This document shows, in pieces, positions 47,664 through 59,191 of a DNA stretch of 64,000 nucleotides (positions are counted from its first letter, which is position 1; the number at the start of each line of letters is the position of its first letter). Under the pieces are notes generated by a model. That model ran no database searches and was not told where the DNA came from. It was given only the letters and a program-made list of their open reading frames with translations. The translations under genes and the position numbers were made by a program. This stretch comes from Eucommia ulmoides (taxonomy: Eukaryota; Streptophyta; Magnoliopsida; Garryales; Eucommiaceae): positions 46,556,647-46,620,646 of the forward strand of contig CM028328.1 in assembly GCA_016647705.1 (NCBI GenBank). The letters run 5' to 3'.

Positions 47664-48148
47664 GGTCAGGTAACGAATCGCTCCATTTCTTTAATACCAA
47701 CTATCACGGGCCGAGCCTTTCGAGGGTAGAAAGTGGGCCGTGCGGTGGTAACTAGGGGATCGCCTAGTAGCAAGCCTAAAGATTAGAGGATCTTAAATAG
47801 CAGAAGCGATTTCAATAGCAACTGGTTTCTCTATAATAACACTTGCTAGAAATGTAGATAAGAATACAATTACAATAACAACAACAATTGTATTAATATC
47901 AAATGTTACAAGGTGTGAAAGACTTGAATGACTTCAAGAGCATGTCCTCCCAAATAATACTTTAAGCAAAAAAATACAAGTGATCACAATAGACATCATT
48001 ATACTCGAGGAGATATAATGAGGTCTTTCTACAAGAAATGAAAGAAATAAACAAAATTAAGGTAAACTAGTCTAGAAAATAAATGAAAAGGGTCACGGAC
48101 ACGCGACCATGTGCGAGAACAAGTATTGGACAAGCTAAGACCGTGACA

Positions 48149-48434
48149 CATAGGATTGCAATAGAACAAAACAATTTGGATAAATGAACCAAATGGTTCG
48201 GTTTTTAAACTGACAATAAACTTAATGTTTTGATGGACGATGAACTTAAATTGTCAATTTAACTAAATTGTTTTGGTTTACTTAAGCGATCATTGAAGAC
48301 TCAGAAGAATTAATGAAGAAATTTAAGATGGGTGTAAGATGAAGATAATGAACATTTTTAGAACATTGAAGATACATTTAGGTAAAACTAACTTATTAAT
48401 TTTATGCTCTTAATGCAACCCGAATTAGGATCAC
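48149..48434. other. Spacer between LTR elements
   Basis: AT-rich and without a recognised feature. Confidence 0.5.
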
Positions 48435-49794
48435 CGATAGGTGTAATTTATCTATTTATTCCCAAATCGATTTTGTTAGTTTTCAAGTATTTTTATAGCG
48501 TTTTATTATGTTTTAATATGTTTTTATTTATTTTATTATGAATCAAATGTTCGGGGTGAAAATGGACGAAAATGGTAATTAAACGATTATATCGGAGCGA
48601 ACCCGGTGGGAAAACGAGCAAAAAGACAAGATTTCAAAGCAACAGACCCACTGCTGCGGCGGTGAAAGTGCTGGGAGTGTAGAAATCTCACCGCTGCGGC
48701 GGTGAAAGTCCAGAGAGTTTGCTGAATCTTCACTGTCGCAGCGGTGAAGTTAGTTGACATGAACCCACCGCTGCGGCGGTCACTCTGTAGACAATTTAGA
48801 TATTTTGGGATATTTTGTTAGATATTTTAATCCCTTTATATATTTTCCCTTCACCCAACACAAAATAACATTTTGGGAGTCCCTTGAGAGCTCCAAGGGC
48901 ATACCAACAAGGAGAGATCACAAATTCAAGAAGAGAAATCAAGCCCGGAGTGGAAATCAATGACGTGGAATTATCACATCTTCAGATAAAGGCTAAACTC
49001 TCTTGTTTCTCTCTTTTATTCTTAAACCCTTGTTTGTATTTGTACATGTTTAGCTTGTATTTCATTGTATATAAGGCTATGACCATGTATAGCTAAACAT
49101 ATATTGTCTAGGGAGCGATTGACTCCACGAAAACGTTGTTTGAATAAAATCGATGTTTTGTTAATGGTTGTTCATGTTTATTCGATTGTGTTTACTGTTT
49201 TGTCATGTTTATATGCTTGTTTAGATATATTGAGAAATCAGGGTTTGACACTCGGGAGAGGTAACCTCGGATTCGGACTAGGGTTTAAATACAACCCGAC
49301 GGTCTAATAACCCGGGAAAGAGTTAAAAAGTGTACAATCCGTGATGTTGGGGTGAGACTCATGTGGCCAAGTGTCGCATAGATGCTCGAGGGGGACTTTA
49401 GCATTGACACGAAGTCACATATTCACTCACTTTACACTCGGGAGAGGTAGTGAGTAAGATTTCGATACCGAGGTTGTTGAATAGGATGGACGCCGTTAAT
49501 GTAAACTAGATTGAAACGAACACGTTTAAGTGGAAGAAATTAATCCTTAGGCAATTTACTCCCATAAATGTCTATATTAGTAATATTAGTTTAATTAGGT
49601 TAATTTAGATTAGTATATTTATTTATAAAAACTACATTTTTGTCACTTAAATAAAGTCAGGTTATGATAATTGCAGTACTCGATGATAATCTCAACCAAT
49701 TCTTTGGGATACGACAACCCTTACTCTTCCCATTATACTAAAACTTGACCCGTAGACTTGCGGTGAAAGTAGCGACGTTATCTATGCGCTACCA
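48435..49794 (+). repeat. 5' LTR of an Athila/Tat-like Ty3-gypsy element (LTR-B)
   Basis: About 1,360 bp ending GCGCTACCA, six bases before a tRNA-Asp-type PBS. The start is taken at CGATAGG by alignment with TGATAGG at 54398. Four 15-16-bp palindrome-like sites (CACCGCTGCGGCGGTG type) occupy 48649-48780, just upstream of a TATA-like CTTTATATATTTTCCC (about 48834-48849). The text CTCGGGAGAGGTA recurs in the downstream half (49251, 49437). The copy at 60785-62209 is inverted relative to this one. Confidence 0.75.
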
Positions 49795-49800
49795 AGTTCT

Positions 49801-49818
49801 TGGCGCCATTGTCGGGGA
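49801..49818 (+). other. Primer-binding site, tRNA-Asp type
   Basis: TGGCGCCATTGTCGGGGA matches the PBS of Athila-type elements (TGGCGCCGTTGCCGGGGA) at 16 of 18 bases. It fixes the orientation and the LTR end. Confidence 0.85.
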
Positions 49819-49907
49819 TTGATTTTTAGATTGTTATTGATATTGTGAGTAAATAACTTGATTTTAATTTAGGCACTTCTTTTGTTTATAATTTTTTCTT
49901 TGTAGTT

Positions 49908-50862
49908 TTGTTTTTGTTTTTGTTTTCTTGTAAAATGTTAGATCAACAGGTACTATTGCGTTTCTTTCAACGGGATTTCGAGCCATTTTATTGTGCTTGG
50001 GATCAATACAAGGAGTTGTTGTTCCAGTTTCCGAATCATGGTTTCCCGATGGAGTGTCAACTTCTGAATTTTCTCGATTACAAGTCGCAACCAGAACGTG
50101 GGTGGAAGGAGGAAATGGTACCAATTCTTTCTACAAACTAATTGCAGATGAAGCCTTTTGGTTGTTTGAGGAATTAGCGGTGTTTGATTATCAGAGTTTG
50201 AATTATTTACCAAGTCACCAAAACTTGGGGGATTGTTTCAATACTACGGCGCCATGGATTGACATCTTAAACCAACAAGAGGAGTCTTTCCCCGCTTTGG
50301 AAGAGATATTAGCTGAATTTATGGGGGAGACACAAGCTTTCTAGAGGGAGACGAATGACCGACTGAATGAGCACGAGGAACATCTTGACAATATCGAGAT
50401 GGTCTGCCCCAAAATTGATGTGACTGTAACATCTCTTTAGATGCAAATTGGTTAGCTTATCTGCTTTATTGAAGCCGAGTCAGACGCGGTGGCAATGGGA
50501 GATACACAAGCCATATCATGCGAAAGCTACTGTGAGGAATTGGAAACGAGTGGAAGGAGCTTGGGAGCATTCACTAGCGATGAATCGAATGAGACGGGAA
50601 CCCAAGATTGGATCGCTGATTGTGATTTTTCACCATTGGAGATCCATATTGTGATTCCATTATCGATCCTGAATGATCACATCTACAAGGATCCGATGTG
50701 GCTCACTTATCCTTTGTCGCCAAAAGTAATTTTCTTTCATGCCCACCAAATACATGAGCTGGTGGAGAGTCTTGTTGAAGGTACGGACCAAACAATGCCA
50801 AATCTCGCTAGTCTTGAGGGCGTACTGAACCAAGACCCATACGTGGTGTTGTACGACACTTA
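49908..50862 (+). pseudogene. Athila/Tat-like gag remnant
   Basis: Frames at 49908-50141, 49991-50344 and 50489-50863 carry Gag-like wording: FEPFYCAWDQYKELLFQFPN corresponds to the AWERFKDLLRKCPHHG-type block of Athila/Tat Gag, followed by DEAFWLFEELAVFDYQSLN and EEILAEFMGETQAF. Two frame changes and stops at 50342 and 50440 break it. The last frame (50489-50863) has no domain I can name. Protease, RT and integrase are absent, so the element is a large internal deletion derivative. Confidence 0.65.
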
Positions 50863-51380
50863 ATATGGGCGGAAGCCGTTATTTGACGAGCACTCTCTAT
50901 GTAAGGCCGAGAACAATAAACCACGCGCTTCTTGGGAGGCAACCCAAGTCAAAAATAAATTAGATTCATCATTGCTGACTTGATTCGGAGGCGAGATTGT
51001 CTCGCCTCCCAGGAACATGTTCTTAACCCCCTTCGTCGGCATGCTTTATTTCAAATATTGAGATTGATGATTGGGTCGTTGAGGACACTATCTGTTTTAA
51101 GTTTGGGGGTGATGTATAGTATGTTAGTATGTTTTAAATGTTGTTTAGTTTATTGTATGCATGTTTCTTAGTGTAGAATGTGTTTTTTGTTTGTTGTTGT
51201 TGTTGTGTGCTGAGTTTTGCGTTCATCTACTCGATGATGATATTACCCCCTGGTTGTTTTCGAGGTCAAGGGTAATGCCCATTCATGTATTTTCTTTGTG
51301 CTTGACAATGCGTTTTGGTAAAAGTTATTGTGGATCCTAAAATAATATACTTAGTTAAATATATTTCCACTACATAACAA
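50863..51380 (+). other. 3' untranslated part of the Athila/Tat-like element
   Basis: TTCTTGGGAGGCAACCCAAG (50930-50949), a short hairpin, and AAGTTTGGGGGTG (51099-51111) are typical of the long 3' leader before the Athila/Tat 3' LTR. No 3' LTR follows that matches 48435-49794, so the element is truncated here. Confidence 0.5.
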
Positions 51381-51514
51381 GATAATAATCAATTAAGAAA
51401 ATTGATAACTTGTTTGATTTAATTGTTTAAAATTTTGTCACTACCCAATTCACCCTATCCTATTGGTTAGATCTTTGGGCCAACAAAATGATTTTTATTA
51501 TGGTTTTAATTATA

Positions 51515-52329
51515 GATGTGAAAATCGAAACGACTTTAATTTTGAGATAATCTTGAAACTAAACCATGTAATTGAACGACATAACTGTTATTTTATATAC
51601 ATACTAGCGTATGACCAGTGCCCGAAGGTATGACTATAAAAAAAAATAAAATTGAACTTAATTTAATATTATTTTTTAATTTAATAATTATAATTTAATA
51701 ATTTAATATTATTAATTTAATGTCCATATATAAATTCTATTGTTTTTGTAAATTTATTACCAATAATTTCTGTATATTATATTTCCTCTTTATATTATTT
51801 TTTAATTTAATTTTTATAAATTTAATGTTTAATTATTATTACAAAGTTTAATGTTCATATATTGTTTTTATAATTTTTGTAAATTTAATGTCTATAATTG
51901 AATTTGATTATGTTTTTCCTTTTTTATTTTTTAATTTAATTTTTATAAATTTAATATTTCTGTATAATTATTAAATTTAGTATCAATATATTATTTCTAT
52001 AATTTTTATAAATTTAATGTCCATAATTTAATATCCAATATATTATTTGTAAAATTTTCGTAAATTTAACATTCATAACTTTCGTATATTATATTTTTTA
52101 TTTTTTATTATTTCTTTAATTCAATTTTCACAAATATAATATTTTAATACTATTACTAAATTTTAATGTGCATTTATTAATTTTATTGATTTATATAGAA
52201 AAAACTTATTATCTTTCCTCAATTATAAAAAAATATATGTTCTCTCTCCTGAATTAGGTATAAGATATATAAGGTTAGACATAAATATACTTTTTATATT
52301 TATGTTAATTTTGTTGTTCAATCTGGACT

Positions 52330-52368
<39 letters not shown>

Positions 52369-52875
52369 CTCTAGAGACAATGAATGACTAAAATTTGTCT
52401 AGAGGGTTTATGTCCATCATGTTTTATTTCATATATGTGTGTGTGTGTGTGTGTGTGATACTATGTATTTATGTATATTTTTATCTCTACTTTCTACTTT
52501 TCATATTGTTTGTTTATTTTTTTATTAAATGTGAACTTTATGTGTTGCATTGAAATGTATATTGTAACAATGAATGATTTTGTGATTTAATTTTAATTTT
52601 GTTGGAATTTACATTTTATATTTTAGTTATACTTTTGTTTACAATTTCACGAACTCCCATTGCTAGAGAGAATATATATATATATAACGTTACCTGTTTG
52701 TAGTTATGAGGTTTTGATTTTGACTTTATATTAAATTAAACAGTTCGATTTGAAATTCAAATTCCAAAAAATTGTCGTTTTAAAGTTTGATTTTGAATTT
52801 GGTACATATCTAATGGTTTTGGTTTTGATTTCTAGTGAAACTAGCCCACAACTGAAGTGTGCCATCCTTAAGCAT
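51515..52875 (+). mobile_element. hAT-like non-autonomous element, copy with a large AT-rich insertion
   Basis: The left part (TAGATGTGAAAATCG...GAACGACATAAC, to about 51590) and the right part (about 52600-52873: TTAAACAGTTCGATT, GGTACATATCTAATGG, GTGAAACTAGCCCA, GTGCCATCCTTA) match the start and end of the 601-bp copy at 27627. Between them lies about 1 kb of AT-rich DNA starting CATACTAGCGTATGACC, with a 36-base T run (52331-52366) and a (TG)n tract (52435-52458). Confidence 0.6.
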
Positions 52876-53062
52876 ACTTTAATGTCATTCTAATACAAAA
52901 TTAATTTTATATAATTTAAAAGTTCCGTACTTTGACTAACTAATTATATTAAGGCATCATTTGGTTTTTTTTAATGTATTTTTTATAATAAAAAAGATAA
53001 TTACCAAAAACAATTACGTTTACTTAATTTTTTTTTGTATTTGGTAATATATAGATGACATC

Positions 53063-53890
53063 TGATGAGGGGCATTTTCATTGCCCATCGAGGTCTACTC
53101 ATAGGCCTACACGTGGCAGAACAGGGGCCCTCGAGGAAACTGCTTGACCGATCAACTTTCATTGCACACAATGACTAGACCTTCTCTGGCTTACTACCCG
53201 GCCGTCCATCGACCAATGGCCAGAGGACACCTATCCCTTTGCAACCACTGCCCAACAAGCAGAGGTAGGGTATTACCATCATATCCCCTATACTGACCAT
53301 CACCCAATGAGCTGAGTTGAGGTGGTCGCCACCACGTGTTCCGATCTGGCCTCCGCCCAGTGGCTACCGAGCAAGATTACTCTAGTCACCATTCGATATC
53401 CTACACGTCCGTGGACTGAGCCTCACCACCTGATCCTTTTGAGTAAGGTCATGGGCTTCGCTTGGTTGGTTGAAGCTGAAGGTCAATGTGCCTAAGTCAT
53501 GCCACGCGCCTCATCATTAGTTACGCGCCGAATTATGCTAATTGATTGCGCTTAAAGTCCTAATTTGGAGAGACTAATCCAATTCAACTCCTATAAATAG
53601 TAAGATATTAAATTCTCCAAGTAATGTTAATAATTTACACTGAAGAAAAATATCGTATTATTTTTCCACCGAGCTTTTACTCTCACGCAAGAGGGACTTT
53701 GTTGGGCACACCCAAGCAAGTCTTTGTGCATGTACAAGCCTCGATATTAAGGACTTTGACCATTGATTGTTGACCATGGATGTTCACTTGAAAGCACCCT
53801 CCGTACACAAGACCTCCATCTCAGCATAGAAAAACCACATAGACTCTGATTAGACCAACTGCAAGTTTTAGCCATATTTCAACACCAATA
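53063..53890 (+). repeat. LTR of a Tat-like Ty3-gypsy element
   Basis: It starts TGATGAGGGGCATTTTCATT and ends near ATTTCAACA (53884). TATA box CTATAAATAG is at 53591-53600. The sequence just after, ATGCCATTTGTGAAAATG (53897-53914), is a decayed form of the TGGCGCCGTCTGTGGGAA-type PBS of Tat elements. The base composition is clearly richer in G+C than the flanks. The partner LTR was not found in the window. Confidence 0.5.
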
Positions 53891-54397
53891 GCTTTATGCC
53901 ATTTGTGAAAATGCTACTGAAAGTCTCTCTTTGAACATCCTTTACTGGTCACCTAATAATTTATGATCACAAGGTCTGGTCAAAACTCGGACAAAGAAAC
54001 GAAAATGGCGCTGTGAACAGTCTACCAAACAACTAACCCCAAGGGAAGCAATAATCGTGTCTCCATTCCATAGATTTAATAGAAGGTCACTGGCTAAACG
54101 AGCCTCTAATCTTCCTTCTAGGCCTTTCGTGGGATGGACCTCAGGTTCCTTGGACGCCTCTTATATTAACAATCTAGAATGAGAGCTAGGAGAGCTTTAA
54201 TGATGCATCTGGGCACTTCTTGCTTGCCTGCTGTAAACCCCGCTGAGGGAGAACCTACTCTCCATATTGTAGAAAATAAGGAGTGAACACAACACTCCGA
54301 GGATAGGGTAATCTTATCCAACAGGCATGTGCCCAAGGACCGATTACAACTACGCAATCCCGAGTAGAGAAAACGGGAGCTCGGTCTTTTGGCTATG
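53891..54397 (+). other. Leader of the Tat-like element
   Basis: GC-richer non-coding DNA following the LTR. The minus frame 54166-54357 is not recognised. The stretch ends where an LTR-B fragment begins. Confidence 0.35.
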
Positions 54398-55004
54398 TGA
54401 TAGGTTAAAAATATCTATCTATTTCCAAGCTGAATTTGGTAGTTTTCGAGTGTTTTTGTAATATTTTAAAGTGTTTATGTTCGTTTGTATGTAAATCAGG
54501 TGTAGGGACGTAAACGGTTGATAATCAAGCAAATCGGTAGGAAATTGATGGAAAAACTATGAAGAAGATCAATGAGCAGTAATTGCAACCTCACCACTGT
54601 AGTGCCAGTGTTAAGGGGCTACTGACCCTGAATTTGGTAGTTTTCGAGTGTTTTTGTAATATTTTAAAGTGTTTATGTTCGTTTGTATGTAAATCAGGTG
54701 TAGGGATGTAAACGGTTGATAATCAAGCAAATCGGTAGGAAATTGATGGAAAAACTATGAAGAAGATCAATGAGCAGTAATTGCAACCTCACCACTGTAG
54801 TGCCAGTGTTAAGGGGCTACTGACCCTTGACCACTGCAACGGTGGCCTTCACCGCCATCGCTGTAGCGGTGAAAGGGTCAGTAAAATTTTGCCCAACCAC
54901 CGTTGCCTCAACGCTGCAGCGGTGAGGCTACAATTGCTGATCATTGTTTTTCTTCATTGTTTTTCCATCGATTTCCTACCGATTTACTTGATTATCAACC
55001 GTTT
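54398..55004 (+). repeat. LTR-B fragment with 198-bp tandem duplication and inverted arm
   Basis: It starts TGATAGGTTAAAAATATC, the LTR-B end. A 198-bp segment is present twice in tandem (54432-54629 and 54630-54827) with almost no differences (for example GGGACG versus GGGATG). The last part is inverted: 54710-54793 pairs with 54921-55004 across a 127-bp loop full of CACCGCTGCAGCGGTG-like palindromes. The structure could fold into a long hairpin. It codes for nothing. Confidence 0.75.
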
Positions 55005-55525
55005 CAAACACTTAAATACCTGTCAAACTATAAAAACCAAATACATCTCAAATCACATAATTACGTCTCTAAAGTTACGTAACATAACGAGTTCAATACT
55101 AAATTCAATACCCATTTGAAATGTATATAAAAAATATTAAATAAAACCCCAACTCGCATTTCTACAACACCAATTAAGCTCAAAACTTCAAATTAATATT
55201 TCAAAATAATAATTGGTTCTCGATAGTTTCACAATGACCCCACGCTCCGCCTTTACCAACCGTTAGTAATGGACCAATATCTATCCGAATTATTTTTATC
55301 GGTGTACTGTCTTCGTAGTAAAAAAATATTTTATGGATCAAGTATTGTTTTTTCAAAATCCACTTTCCAATAAAATATAGTCACACTGGGCAGTATCCAA
55401 ATCTCAACAAAAAATCACCATAACAGAACAAACAAATTTAAATCCGGTCAACTCACTTGTATATAATAAAATAATATACTTTCTTGCTAGTCATATGATC
55501 GTTTATCTCACGATCGGGAGTTATT
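55005..55525. other. AT-rich DNA without a recognised gene
   Basis: No exon or terminal repeat is supported. Confidence 0.5.
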
Positions 55526-55529
55526 ATAT

Positions 55530-55735
55530 CCATCCTGCAGGACTTTCCTAACAGGTAACAACATATATATGTATATAATAAATCTACCCTGTAGGACTTC
55601 CTTAACAAGTAACAACATATATAATATATATCCACCCTGTAAGACTTGCTTGACAAGTAACAACAGAGATATAACATATATAATATATCCACCCTGCAGG
55701 ATTTGCCTGAAAAGTAAATCGACATCTCGCAAGAC
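55530..55735. repeat. Degenerate minisatellite, four units of about 48-57 bp
   Basis: Units begin at 55530 (CCATCCTGCAGGACTTTCC), 55584 (CTACCCTGTAGGACTTCC), 55632 (CCACCCTGTAAGACTTGC) and 55689 (CCACCCTGCAGGATTTGCC). Each is followed by AACAAGTAACAACATATATA-like text. Minus-strand frames through it give a repeated peptide, which is a by-product. Confidence 0.8.
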
Positions 55736-55739
55736 ATGC

Positions 55740-56905
55740 CCTCTTGACGAGAAGACAACTATAGTATAGCAGGATAATAAAATCATTTTCCACCTTTAAA
55801 ATTTTACTTGATCCATTAATCATCGTAAAACGGTCCATTTCCATCAATATTTTGTTTTTCACAATTTAATACGAAAATATAATTTAATGATCTATATAGA
55901 AGACAATAAATACCTTTAAATTAATATTTTCAATTCAGCAACAATTCTTGTGGTCCACGGCTAATACGGCACTTACCCAGACTTATTTAACTTACTATTG
56001 GCAAATTACATTTATAAAATGCCACCTAAGATGTTAATATGTTCAAATTGAAATTGTAGAGACCAAAGTGAAATAATGATAACAACACATAGGTGCAAAG
56101 TGTTAAACCACCAAAACAGAACGGAGACGTCAATGCATGCAAATATGGACCACTCCATTAACTAAAATAATAGAATTCAAATTGGGCAGACAATGATTTA
56201 GAACACCTAATAGAGGCTATATTACACAATCATTTAATCTAAGTTGAATTACGCAAAGTAAATCGTTAGGAGAAAAATAATGCAAATTCCAGTCTTATAT
56301 ACCATTTTTCACATATTTTTTTTTTCAAATCCCATAGATCATATAAAGTAGCACAAAAAAAAAAAAAAAATGAACGACAACACTAACATACATAACTATC
56401 TGTTCACTAAGTAACCAAAGTGTTCAATTAAAACTAGAGGGACTAAAGTGAAATTTTGGTCAACCTTCAAAGATACCAAGTGTCCAAACCCTTTTTTTGT
56501 TTCCCATAAAACAATCTTCACTGTTTTAAGTTCCTCGAACTCATCCTTTTTTTTTTTTTTTTTTTTTCAATAAAAGGAATGTATCCCATATTACCATTAG
56601 GATTATTGGACCACCATTACTCAGACCAATTCTTCATATGTCCCCACTACACCTATGCTGGGAAACTCACCAAGGACATTTAAGAGAGCCCAAGTGTAGC
56701 ACCAACAATCATATATGGGCAAGCCTTAAAAACAAAATGTTGGGCAAACAGGATGAACTTGTTACCACCTAAACTAATCGACGTTGGTGTTACTTTAACC
56801 CTTTTTTTTTTTTTTAATTAATGAGTTATACGTAAAATTATTATTTTTAAGTATTACTTCACTTATGATGAGTAATGGGTACTATAATCCAAACCTAGGG
56901 CATCC
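55740..56905. other. Intergenic, no gene recognised
   Basis: AT-rich with several A/T runs (56350-56370, 56549-56567, 56802-56815). No frame or RNA is supported. Confidence 0.5.
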
Positions 56906-56913
56906 ATAAACCT

Positions 56914-57941
56914 GCTTTGATACCACCTGTGATGACTCGATTTCCTAGGACCGCCATGCGGTTTCTCCTCTTGGAGAATTAACACTAAAGTCAATTGACC
57001 AAAATGTCATTCTATAAAATCCGATAAATTTTAAAATGTGTCGGCGACAAGTAATTAATAATTCATTTTATAAAAATGTTTTATTTTATAATCCGGCCAC
57101 GATAATTATAATTATCGAATTTTTAATTTATCAATTTATCGATTCGATTTTACAGCGGAAAATAATAAATACAACTATTACAATTTTTAAATAGAAATTC
57201 CACTACCAATTCCTGACGCCGTCTTACTCTCGTCGGCCCTGTAATCAAAACTGTGGGGTTGTGAGCCAACGCTCAATAAAACTCTAACCCCTCTAATACA
57301 TGCATTTAATTTATACAACAAATAAAGCACCTTGGCATAATTCCCACATAATTTTCATATAATCATAATTATTTCATAAACTTTAACAATTAAAATTCAA
57401 CAAAAATAATATCATGAATTATACAATAGAAAAATGAAATACATGTATTAAAAGAGTTAGAAATTCTAACTGAAATCTAGAGCTAAAATCAAAATTCCGT
57501 AATATTTCTTGAATTTTATCCTAAATTTTTCCTTCGGATTCTCCAGTTAACATACATATAAACATGTTTTGAATATAAACTTTCTTAAGTAGTTATTTAC
57601 TTATTAATTTAATTAATTTAATTTTTTTTTTGGTTAACAGCCATGTATGTGGCTATTATGCATGCTGTCTTCTCAAAAAGAAGACAACAAATTATGCTCT
57701 ATAAATATATATATGTTATTTACATAAATATCCCCTTAAAAAATTATAAACCAAAACTCTTAAAAGTATATTTTAAATAACACATTAATCCCAAAACTTC
57801 TAAAATCAATTTAAAATAAACATTTAATTTCAAAAATTTATCAAATATTATTTATACCATAAATTCCCAAAACCATCCCAAAAATATTAAACTTTTATAT
57901 AAAGTAATATTTTCAAAAATATAAATTTTTGGGGTATTACA
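56914..57941 (-). mobile_element. LTR and PBS of a Tekay-like chromovirus
   Basis: On the minus strand the LTR runs from 57941 (TGTAATACCCCAAAAATT) to 56928 (ending CGAGTCATCACA), 1,014 bp. A PBS TGGTATCAAAGC (56914-56925) follows two bases later, one mismatch from the initiator-Met type. The text GAGCGTTGGCTCACAACCCC is reminiscent of Tekay/Del LTRs. No gag is visible beyond the PBS, so only the LTR end survives. Confidence 0.7.
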
Positions 57942-59178
57942 CTTTGTATGATTATTCTTAGAAAGCACGAAAGCTAAATAACTCAGAATGATTGGGATTA
58001 TCTTGATTTCTGATTCTGTATAGAAGCGAAAAATGCAGGTCTATTAATAAGAGAATAAAACAAACCCTCCAACGGCTAGTTCCCATAAATCATGACATTT
58101 AATTACACCAATAGACCCTCTATATCATAATGATTCATTCCTGGTATAATTCAATTAAAATATCTCTTAAAATATTCAATTAAGTCCCTCAAACATTTAC
58201 TCAAACTCAATTAGATAAGATAGAAAGAATTACATATACCAAATCGAGAAATATCAAAACTACTTGAACCATATCTGTAGGGATATTTAAATATTAATTA
58301 AATAGCTCAAAATATATCAGATCCCTAAGATATATCACATATCGTAACCATAAAAGGCTAGTAACGGATACTGCTTGAATAAAATCCTAAATTCCATAAA
58401 TCCTGAAAATGATTCATCTGTCGACCGACCAAGACCCATCAGTTGACTGCCCAATTCAGGATGTAGCCAAGACAAAAATCCTTCGCCCATCGATCGACTG
58501 CCCATACTTTATCTGTCGACCAGACGATTCAGGATGTTTCACAAGTCGACTCACCTGTCGACCAGAAGATGCAAAGACTTCATCTTTTGGCCATAAGTTG
58601 ACCTACCTGTCGATCGACCAATTCAGAGAGTTCATTCTCTAAGTTTCGATCTACTTACCTGTTGACCGAATGATCCAGAGAGTTTACCTTATAACCACAG
58701 GTCGACTTACCTATCGACCGTCCATTTCTGGAACACTTCTCCTTAATTCATTTTCATTCAATTTTCTTCGATGTTTTCACCCCTTTAACCAATTTCTTTT
58801 CTCAATTAGCTCTACTAAATCTTAAATTCAATTTTAATCAATTATCTTTATTTCTTTTTCAATTACACATAGGAACAAATAATTTAACTAATTAGGATCC
58901 TATAAAAACACACATAATTTTGAAAAATATTTTGTGTCGTGTGTGATCCTAACCGGGATACATTAAGAGTTAAAATTTAACCTGAGTTGTTTTTCCTAGG
59001 TTCTTCAATTTCTTCAAACTCTTAATCTTCCATCATCTTTGTCACATCTTCAGCATTGTCACAAAATATTCATGATTATTTTCATTACTGGAACTAATTT
59101 ACTGAAACACTCATTAAAATTGTTAGATCTATAAAAAACATCAACATTTAATTATTCATCAAAATCTTAGAATCAACA
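57942..59178 (-). repeat. LTR-A fragment, left-truncated
   Basis: It matches 44560-45768 and 63400-64000 in order: GGCTAGTTCCCATAAATCATGAC, the GTCGACC-rich array (58410-58730), GTGTGTGATCCTAA.C, GGGATACATTAAGAG, and the end AATCAACA at 59178. The first 1.1 kb of the LTR are missing, replaced by the Tekay-like LTR. Just beyond the end, TGGTATAGAGC (59181-59191) resembles a PBS, which would imply the opposite orientation; this is unresolved. Confidence 0.75.
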
Positions 59179-59191
59179 TATGGTATAGAGC

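Larger units (their letters stand above)
41803..48148 (-). mobile_element. TR-GAG-type non-autonomous LTR element (Gag-PR only), disrupted by two later insertions
   Basis: The LTRs are 47702-48148 (5' on minus, 447 bp) and 41803-42941 (3', 442 bp once the hAT-like insert and its duplication are removed). Termini read TGT(C/T)ACGGTCTTAGC...CGTGACA. A degenerate initiator-Met PBS TGGTATTAAAG (47689-47699, minus) and a purine tract (42942-42955) abut the LTRs. The interior codes for Gag and protease only; the ORF ends three bases from the 3' LTR, so there is no room for RT or integrase. Without the insertions the element is about 3.3 kb, matching the TR-GAG class described in plants. No clean outer target duplication is seen. 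Confidence 0.8.

Noticed and set aside
55530-55735. CRISPR-like array
   Set aside because: The repeats are degenerate, the spacers are themselves similar, and the sequence is a plant nuclear genome.
55453-55862. Repeated Cys/Tyr/Ser peptide on the minus strand
   Set aside because: It is the translation of the CTGCAGG minisatellite; the repeat period is not a multiple of three throughout.
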